Below, piece after piece: positions 6,553-11,204 of a stretch of DNA of 11,204 nucleotides (positions within the stretch are counted from its first letter, which is position 1; each line of letters starts with the position of its first letter). Both the position numbers and the translations under genes were made by a program. The notes beneath the pieces were generated by a model. That model did not search any database. It saw only the letters and a list, made by a program, of their open reading frames with translations, and had not been told where the DNA came from. This DNA is from Acidobacteriaceae bacterium. Its GTDB lineage: Bacteria > Acidobacteriota > Terriglobia > Terriglobales > SbA1. The DNA is taken from NCBI GenBank assembly GCA_003156615.1, contig PMHI01000662.1, positions 1-11,204 of the forward strand, given 5' to 3'.

Positions 6553-6583
6553 CGTGTCCCATCGAGGGTCGAATATTTACCAT
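6530..6583 (+). repeat. Two 23-bp direct repeats overlapping the PadR promoter and start codon
   Basis: Copies at 6530-6552 and 6561-6583 agree at 20 of 23 positions, the differences being C/G, G/A and C/T. Each contains a TCGA...TCGA dyad (TCGAC-G-GTCGA in the first, TCGA-GGG-TCGA in the second) followed by an AT-rich stretch and TACCAT. They are 31 bp apart, about three helical turns, so bound proteins would sit on the same face of the DNA. The first copy covers the spacer and -10 box, and the second covers the leader and the first bases of the start codon. This fits an autoregulatory operator for the PadR protein, by inference. Confidence 0.5.
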
Positions 6584-6941
6584 GACAATAGAACAGGCAC
6601 GACAACGCGCGAATCTGCTGCAGGGCACGCTGGACATGCTGATTCTGCGAACGCTGCTGTATGGGCCGATGCACGGGCACCAGATCGGCAAGAATATCCA
6701 GCGGACGACGAACGATTTTCTCCAGATGCAGCACGGCTCTCTCTACCCTGCGCTGCACCGGTTAGAGCGAAGAGGATGGGTCACCTCCAAATGGGAGATG
6801 GCTCCGGATCGCAACCGGGAATTCAAGTACTACCGGCTTACGGACAAGGGAAGAAAACAACTCGTGGTCGAAGAATCGCAATGGAAGCAAATGGCGGAAG
6901 CAGTGGCGCGCATCATGTGGCCCGCCGCTGAGGAGAGCTGA
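6582..6941 (+). CDS. PadR-family transcriptional regulator (acidobacterial ADOP-associated type)
   Basis: A 119-residue winged-helix regulator of the short PadR subfamily that accompanies ADOP permeases. After a short N-terminus, LLQGTLDMLILRTLLYGPMH (12-31) and GHQIGKNI form the first helices, QHGSLYPALHRLERRGWV (50-67) is the recognition helix, and REFKYYRLTDKGRKQL is the wing. The C-terminal helix (VEESQWKQMAEAVARIM) is the usual short dimerisation helix. Homologues are mostly repressors that open on binding small molecules; the effector here is unknown. The gene ends one base before the permease ATG, so the two are co-transcribed and probably translationally coupled, implying control of its own operon. 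The ATG at 6582 lies at the end of the second operator-like repeat, a tight overlap of control site and start. Confidence 0.92.
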   Translation: MTIEQARQRANLLQGTLDMLILRTLLYGPMHGHQIGKNIQRTTNDFLQMQHGSLYPALHRLERRGWVTSKWEMAPDRNREFKYYRLTDKGRKQLVVEESQWKQMAEAVARIMWPAAEES

Positions 6942-6942
6942 G

Positions 6943-9570
6943 ATGAGATGGTGGCGCAAGCGGGATGCGGAGCTCGAGCGCGAGCTGCAGAGCGATCTTG
7001 AGCTCGAAGAAGAGGAGCAGCGGGATAACGGGCTGTCTGCGGAAGAGGCTCGCTACGCGGCGCGCCGTGCATTTGGCAACGAGACACTGATCCGGGAGCA
7101 GACGTACGAGGCGTGGGGATGGATGCGGCTCGAGCGGCTGATCGAGGATCTGCGCTATGCCATGCGGCTCCTGATGCGAGCACCGGGCTTTACGATCACC
7201 TGCGTGCTGATTCTGGCCATCGGCATTGGCGCGACGACGGCGATCTTCAGCCTGGTGAATACGGTTCTGCTGCGGTCGCTCCCCTTTCCGGAGTCAGACC
7301 GGTTGGTGTGGGTAAGCCAACAGGACCACTCGCTGCCCGGGGTTGCGCCCGAGTCGCTGAGCTACCCGGATTACTTTGACTGGCGCGCGCAGAACCACAC
7401 ACTGGATGGGATTGCGTCCTATACGGGCGCGACGGTGACGATGGAGTTAAAGGGCGAATCGCAGCGGCTGGATATCCAGACGGTCTCGTCGAATTTCTTT
7501 CGGGTGCTGGGCGCGGCTCCCATGCTGGGCCGCGACCTTAGCTGGGAGGATGAGAAGCCGGGCAATCACGCGGTGATGCTCAGCTACTCGTTCTGGCAGT
7601 CGCAGTTTGGAGCAGAGCCGGAGATTGTGGGCAAGTCGATCACGATGAACGGCCAGAGCTACACGGTTGCGGGCGTGATGCCGAAGGGATTCGAGTTTCC
7701 GATTGAGAATCCGGCGCCTGTGTTTTGGAAATCGATTGCCGACGAAGCGGAGGGCAAGAGTCCGGCGTCCGAACAACGGGGATTCGACACGCTAGGCGTG
7801 ATCGCGCGGCTGCGGCAGGGCGTGACGGTGGAGCAGGCGAAGGCCGATCTGAGCGTGATTGCGGGCAATCTCGCTCGCCAGTATCCCGACAACAACAAAC
7901 AGTACAGCTCGGCGCTTGTGGAGCCGGAACTTGCGCACATGACGGGCGACACGCGACCTGCGCTGAGGGTGCTGTTTGGCGCCGTTTCGCTGGTGCTGCT
8001 GCTGGTGTGTGCGAATGTGGCCGGGCTCCTGCTGGCGCGCGGGTCGCGACGCAGCGCGGAGTTTGCCCTGCGGGCGGCGATTGGCGCAAGCCCTGCGGCG
8101 ATCATCCGGCAGCTGCTGATTGAGTCGCTCCTGCTCTCGCTTTGCGGCGGAATGGCAGGGATTGCGCTGGCCTTCGGGCTGATCCGGGCAATGCTGACGC
8201 TGATGCCGGTTGAGATTCCGCGCATTGAGAGTGCGTCGATCGATGGGCGCGTGCTGGTCTTTGTTCTTATTGTTTCCGTGGCGACGGGGTTGCTCTTTGG
8301 TGCGTTTCCCGCGTGGCGGCTGTCGCGCTCTGCGCCGGCACGCGCTCTGCGCGAGGGAGGGCGCAGCGTGGCCGGCGGCAGGGCGCAGCACCGGCTGCAC
8401 AACGGCCTGGTAGTGGTGCAGACGGCGATCGGGATGGTGCTGCTGATGGGCGCAGGGCTGCTGATGCGGAGTTTTGTCCGCATTCTTGACGTGAATCCGG
8501 GCTTCGATTCAAAGCATGTGCTGACCAGCCGCGTGGGAGTGCCCTTCGACGACACGAAGCACGACCAGCACTACATTTCCTACCAGCAGCTGCTCGAGCG
8601 GATCTCGGCATTGCCCGGGGTGCAGGCGGTTTCCGCGGGATGGCCGCTGCCCATGAGCCGGTTTAACGCGACGGTGAGCTTCAACATTCAGGGAAGGCCG
8701 GTGGCGATGGGAGACCAGCCAAGCGAATCGCTGGGATTGGCCATGCCCGGCTACTTTGAGACGATGAAAATCCCGCTGGTTGCGGGCCGCGACTTCGGGG
8801 AGCAGGACGGCCTCACTGGACAGCCGACGATCATCGTCAATCAGGCCTTTGCGAGGAAGTACTTTCCGCATGACAATCCGATCGGGCAGCACATTCAGGT
8901 CGGCGTCGGTGACGGCCTCTTCGACCATCCGGTGCGCGAGGTTGTGGGAGTGATTGGCGACATTAAGCGCAAAGGCCTGACCGCGGATGCCGATCCGCAG
9001 TATTATCTGCCTTACGCGCAGGCGCTCATCACGAATCCGTACCTGGTGGTGAAGACGAACGGAGGGCCAGCGGCGATGCAGGCCGCGATTGGCGCGGCGG
9101 TTCACGAGCTCGACAGGAGCGTGCCGGTCTACCAGGTATCGACGATGGAGGACTATGTTTACAAGTCTGCCGCGCAGCCGCGGTTTCAGACATTTCTGCT
9201 CGGCTGCTTTGCGGTGATTGCGCTGGCGCTGGCGGCTATCGGGCTGTACGGATTGCTCTCATACATGGTGGTGCAGCGGACGTTCGAGATCGGACTGCGG
9301 ATGGCGCTGGGGGCGCAACGAGGGCATGCGCTGCGCATGATTGTGCTGCGCGGCCTGACGCTGGCGCTGGCGGGACTGGTTCTGGGGATGGCCGCATCGG
9401 CGGTGTTGACACGGCTGATTTCGGGGATGCTGTTCGGCGTACGGCCGACCGATCCCGTGACCTTCGCGGCGACTGCGGCGCTGCTTCTGGCTGTGAGCTT
9501 GGCGGCGAGCTGCGTGCCAGCATTCCGCGCCTCGCGGCTGGACCCGATGAAGACCCTGCGGGAGCAGTGA
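6943..9570 (+). CDS. ADOP-type ABC permease (duplicated FtsX/MacB permease without ATPase)
   Basis: An 875-residue inner-membrane protein of the acidobacterial duplicated orphan permease family. Residues 1-75 form a charged cytoplasmic helical region (RWWRKRDAELERELQSDLEL..., then RRAFGNETLIREQTY). TM1 is at about 84-108 (TTAIFSLVNTVLLR follows), then a MacB-like periplasmic domain (about 110-335), three helices of the first FtsX unit (about 344-366, 391-418, 437-459), and a repeat of the plan: TM5 486-510, periplasmic domain 512-745, helices 748-775, 800-826 and 838-863. Both FtsX units carry the RALIGAS-like signature (ALRAAIGAS, GLRMALGAQ). No nucleotide-binding domain is encoded here or nearby, so any ATPase partner would act in trans, or the protein works without one; the transported or signalled substrate is unknown. 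A ribosome binding site AGGAGAG (6931-6937), inside the end of padR, is five bases before the ATG. Third codon positions are markedly G-rich, unlike the kinase gene. Confidence 0.95.
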   Translation: MRWWRKRDAELERELQSDLELEEEEQRDNGLSAEEARYAARRAFGNETLIREQTYEAWGWMRLERLIEDLRYAMRLLMRAPGFTITCVLILAIGIGATTAIFSLVNTVLLRSLPFPESDRLVWVSQQDHSLPGVAPESLSYPDYFDWRAQNHTLDGIASYTGATVTMELKGESQRLDIQTVSSNFFRVLGAAPMLGRDLSWEDEKPGNHAVMLSYSFWQSQFGAEPEIVGKSITMNGQSYTVAGVMPKGFEFPIENPAPVFWKSIADEAEGKSPASEQRGFDTLGVIARLRQGVTVEQAKADLSVIAGNLARQYPDNNKQYSSALVEPELAHMTGDTRPALRVLFGAVSLVLLLVCANVAGLLLARGSRRSAEFALRAAIGASPAAIIRQLLIESLLLSLCGGMAGIALAFGLIRAMLTLMPVEIPRIESASIDGRVLVFVLIVSVATGLLFGAFPAWRLSRSAPARALREGGRSVAGGRAQHRLHNGLVVVQTAIGMVLLMGAGLLMRSFVRILDVNPGFDSKHVLTSRVGVPFDDTKHDQHYISYQQLLERISALPGVQAVSAGWPLPMSRFNATVSFNIQGRPVAMGDQPSESLGLAMPGYFETMKIPLVAGRDFGEQDGLTGQPTIIVNQAFARKYFPHDNPIGQHIQVGVGDGLFDHPVREVVGVIGDIKRKGLTADADPQYYLPYAQALITNPYLVVKTNGGPAAMQAAIGAAVHELDRSVPVYQVSTMEDYVYKSAAQPRFQTFLLGCFAVIALALAAIGLYGLLSYMVVQRTFEIGLRMALGAQRGHALRMIVLRGLTLALAGLVLGMAASAVLTRLISGMLFGVRPTDPVTFAATAALLLAVSLAASCVPAFRASRLDPMKTLREQ

Positions 9571-9641
9571 GTCGCCTCGTCACAGAGCATGCATCGCTAT
9601 CGATAGAAGCGTAATCGTCAAGTCCCTTATTGGGCCGGACG

Positions 9642-9674
9642 ACGGGCCAACCTTACCTAACCCGGTAAGGTAAG
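9642..9674. repeat. Dispersed 33-bp intergenic repeat, copy 2
   Basis: This is the partner of 4064-4096 (27 of 33 identical, ungapped). This copy contains a perfect 8-bp stem, ACCTTACC (9650-9657) and GGTAAGGT (9664-9671), with a 6-base loop. It lies 71 bases after the permease stop and about 146 bases after the methyltransferase stop, again between convergent genes. No T-run follows on either strand, so it is not a classical intrinsic terminator. Confidence 0.5.
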
Positions 9675-9715
9675 GGCTGGCGACTATTCATTCACAACCG
9701 CGTCCTTCACTTCCC

Positions 9716-9791
9716 CTAACGTACGATCCGCGTCTTCTGCGGATGCAACTCCACGCCGCAGTTGTTTCAGGAATCGGTTTACGACCTGTGT
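9716..9791 (-). pseudogene. Possible remnant of a group II intron reverse transcriptase
   Basis: On the minus strand, one frame reads GVELHPQKTRIVR followed by a stop (9716-9718). This resembles the conserved (G)LxLHPxKTRIV segment that follows the catalytic YADD box in group II intron reverse transcriptases. Just upstream, in a different frame, VVNRFLKQLR (about 9759-9785) resembles the helix that normally precedes that segment, as if a frameshift separated them. The catalytic box, the FDFLGF segment and the intron RNA domains are all absent. The match is short and made by eye, so this could be chance. Confidence 0.25.
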
Positions 9792-9820
9792 TCAAGCGGC
9801 GCCATGCGCGCCTCGCTGAA

Positions 9821-10480
9821 TTACGCCACCTTCACCGAAAGCTCTGTTCCACTCTTGAGCGGCAGTGTCATCGAAATAAATCCATTGCTTGGATCGCGAA
9901 TAAACTCCAGGAAATCCGGCTCCGCGTTGTCGTTCACTACATACCCGCCAACGCGAAGTTGTGGAGCGACGATCTCAATCACCTCGCGCGCCAGCGAAGG
10001 CTCTTCATCGCGCGGCCAGCCGTCGATCAGGGCAAAATCCACCGGACCCCCCAGATCGCGCAGCGTATGCCGCGCATCGCCCTCGCGAATCTCCGCATAG
10101 TCAGCGAGACCAGCCTCGCTGAGATTGCGCTTCGCGATCGCGACTTTTGCCGGTACGAGTTCCGAACCGATTACGCGACCGCCGCCGTTGTCACGCATAG
10201 ACGCAGCGAAATACAGGGTCGACATTCCGACCGAAGTCGCGAACTCGACCACACGCGTAGCGCGCATTCCACGGCACAAAAGATAGATGAGGTCGCCTTG
10301 CTGGGGACGAATTGAGAACCCACGGTCCGCATAGTCATACGGATCCTGGCTTTGGCCGTCATCGTTCGGGCTGCCGGCCCGCGCGCCGCGACGTTCCGCC
10401 TCCAATCGCTCGATTACCGCACGGACTCGTTCATCCTGGATTACGCTTTTTAAAGTTTCATTCAACAAAGTATTCGGCAT
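9821..10480 (-). CDS. Class I SAM-dependent O-methyltransferase
   Basis: A 219-residue cytoplasmic methyltransferase of the catechol/caffeoyl-CoA O-methyltransferase-like group. After a helical N-terminus comes the substrate and cofactor entry region GFSIRPQQGDLIYLL (54-68). The SAM site follows: motif I VVEFATSVGMSTLYFA with Glu79 and Gly85, the acidic ribose-binding residue Glu107 (VIGSELVPAK), Asp135 in REGDARHTL, and DFALIDGWP (148-156) with Asp153. The protein ends at a beta-strand (GTELSVKVA) typical of the fold. The methyl acceptor is unknown, and Mg2+ dependence cannot be judged. The ATG (10478-10480) is preceded by AGAGAGA (10484-10490), a modest ribosome binding site. The gene follows the PadR gene on the same strand after 60 bases containing a small GC hairpin (10523-10536). 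The two probably share a transcript, so the PadR may regulate the methyltransferase. Confidence 0.9.
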   Translation of the reverse strand: MPNTLLNETLKSVIQDERVRAVIERLEAERRGARAGSPNDDGQSQDPYDYADRGFSIRPQQGDLIYLLCRGMRATRVVEFATSVGMSTLYFAASMRDNGGGRVIGSELVPAKVAIAKRNLSEAGLADYAEIREGDARHTLRDLGGPVDFALIDGWPRDEEPSLAREVIEIVAPQLRVGGYVVNDNAEPDFLEFIRDPSNGFISMTLPLKSGTELSVKVA

Positions 10481-10540
10481 GAATCTCTCTTTCTGTAGGT
10501 CTGTCCTTTCAGGTTTTGATGTGCGCCTGCGGGCGCGCCG

Positions 10541-11204
10541 CTATTTTCCCAGTATCTCGGCTGCAGCCTGATCAAGAATTTTGGCAATCCGCTTCGCTTC
10601 CTCGGGATTGCACCCGTGTTTGCGGCGCAGCGCGTGCTTCAGAGCGTGGCGCGCACGATGCACTTCATCGGAAGCACCTCCGTCAGAGTCGCCCACGCCG
10701 GCAAATGCTTCGCGTACCTGTTCCATTCGTCCTCCAATTCGCGCCAGAGCATCGAGAATCGCTTCGGCGTTCGCGCGGTTTGCTTCCAGATGGGCCTTGC
10801 CCTCGGGCGTAATGCTGTAGAGCTTCCGCGTACCCTGCTGCTCCACGCTGGTGTGACCGATCTCATGCAGGTAAGTCAGCGCGGGATAAATCACACCCGG
10901 GCTGGGCGTATAGAATCCGCCCGAACGTTCTTCGACCGTCTTGATCAGTTCGTATCCGTGCGCTGGTTGTTCGGCGAGCAGCGCCAGTATCACTAGTTGA
11001 ATGTCGATCGCGTCGAGCTTGCGGCCGCCGGGAAAATCGCCGCCGGCGAAGTCGCCCATAAATCCGGGGCCTCCACGACGGAACCCGCGGCGCCCGTGAT
11101 GACGTCCGTGTCCTCGCGGGTGTTCTCGGCCGTGTTCGCTGTCGTGTTCGCGACTGTGTTCTCGTCCGTGTCCTCGGGCGTGCTCTCGGTCGCGTTCTCG
11201 ACCG
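10541..11204 (-). CDS. PadR-family regulator with Arg/Glu/His repeat tail, 5' end beyond window
   Basis: A winged-helix PadR regulator with 220 residues visible; the frame stays open to the window edge, so the true start lies outside. An internal ATG at 11057-11059 exists but is not the likely start, because the frame before it encodes a structured repeat tail and the Gly/Arg/Phe-rich linker (GRRGFRRGGPGF) typical of this PadR subgroup. The tail is nine tetrapeptides, mostly x-R-E-H. The core then reads LDAIDIQLVILALLAEQPAH, GYELIKTVEERSGGFYTPSP and GVIYPALTYLHEIGH, then the wing GTRKLYSITPEGKAHLEANR. The C-terminal half (about 95 residues) is helical and charged and ends DQAAAEILGK, consistent with dimerisation. 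It lies immediately upstream of the methyltransferase on the same strand. The effector is unknown; the His-rich tail could bind metal or heme, which is speculation. Confidence 0.88.
   Translation of the reverse strand, partial: GRERDREHARGHGREHSREHDSEHGREHPRGHGRHHGRRGFRRGGPGFMGDFAGGDFPGGRKLDAIDIQLVILALLAEQPAHGYELIKTVEERSGGFYTPSPGVIYPALTYLHEIGHTSVEQQGTRKLYSITPEGKAHLEANRANAEAILDALARIGGRMEQVREAFAGVGDSDGGASDEVHRARHALKHALRRKHGCNPEEAKRIAKILDQAAAEILGK
11096..11203. repeat. 12-bp tandem repeat inside the second PadR gene, at least nine units
   Basis: Nine consecutive 12-base units, plus-strand consensus about GTGTTCTCGgcC, start at 11096, 11108, 11120, 11132, 11144, 11156, 11168, 11180 and 11192 and reach the window edge, so more may follow. 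Each is exactly four codons on the minus strand and encodes x-R-E-H or a near variant (GREH, SREH, DSEH, PRGH, DREH). The unit length keeps the frame when copies are gained or lost. Confidence 0.85.

Noticed and set aside
6536..6583. Classical PadR operator ATGT-N8-ACAT at the PadR promoter
   Set aside because: ATGT occurs in the first repeat but no ACAT follows at the required distance; the symmetry seen is TCGA-based.
7659..8555. A 298-codon minus-strand open frame
   Set aside because: It lies antisense within the ADOP gene; it is Ser/Arg/Pro-rich with no recognisable domain, a typical shadow frame in GC-rich DNA.
9650..9671. Intrinsic terminator for the ADOP gene
   Set aside because: The 8-bp stem is good, but neither strand has a T-run after it, so it is listed only as part of the dispersed repeat.
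9726..9744. Small hairpin ATCCGC/GCGGAT near the methyltransferase 3' end
   Set aside because: It has only six pairs, a 7-base loop and no T-run; it overlaps the possible reverse transcriptase remnant, so there is no good case for a terminator.
11096..11203. Tandem repeats considered as a CRISPR array
   Set aside because: The units are 12 bp, contiguous and without spacers, and they keep one reading frame with the PadR gene, so this is a coding repeat.

Overview
The window looks like chromosomal DNA of an acidobacterium (Terriglobia / Acidobacteriaceae type). This rests on protein families rather than on any taxonomic marker. The main evidence is a PadR regulator directly coupled to a very large orphan FtsX/MacB permease, the pair known as acidobacterial PadR plus ADOP (acidobacterial duplicated orphan permease). 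A Ser/Thr kinase starting MALTSGTRLGPYEI and carrying a C-terminal PD40 (WD40-like) propeller supports it; that layout is strongly amplified in this phylum. No rRNA, tRNA, CRISPR array or intact mobile element is visible.

Layout from left to right. (1) 1-251, minus: the 5' end of an FMN-dependent NADH-azoreductase gene, cut by the window edge, divergent from a TetR-family regulator (368-955, plus). A perfect inverted repeat in their shared gap is a candidate operator. (2) 956-1351: about 400 bases with no convincing gene, ending in a TATAAT box just before the membrane-anchored kinase/PD40 gene (1352-4006, plus). (3) A GNAT acetyltransferase (4156-4962, minus) converges on the kinase. Upstream of it lies an epoxide hydrolase (5241-6317, minus), with a probable terminator and a well-formed promoter between the two. 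(4) The PadR gene (6582-6941) and ADOP permease (6943-9570) form a tightly coupled plus-strand pair. Their promoter region carries two 23-bp direct repeats spaced 31 bp apart. (5) A minus-strand pair occupies the right end: a second PadR regulator (10541 to beyond 11204) followed by a SAM-dependent O-methyltransferase (9821-10480).

The genes form several small regulator/effector modules rather than one pathway: TetR with a redox flavoenzyme, PadR with a permease, and PadR with a methyltransferase. The most useful new observations are non-coding. They are a 33-bp sequence present in both convergent intergenic gaps, promoters placed so close to start codons that the kinase and GNAT mRNAs should be nearly leaderless, the tandem operator-like repeats at the PadR/ADOP promoter, and a 12-bp tandem repeat that gives the right-hand PadR an Arg/Glu/His-rich N-terminal tail. 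A short remnant resembling a group II intron reverse transcriptase may lie at about 9716-9791. I see no clear, wholly new multi-gene system. The role of the PadR/ADOP unit remains the largest functional unknown here.
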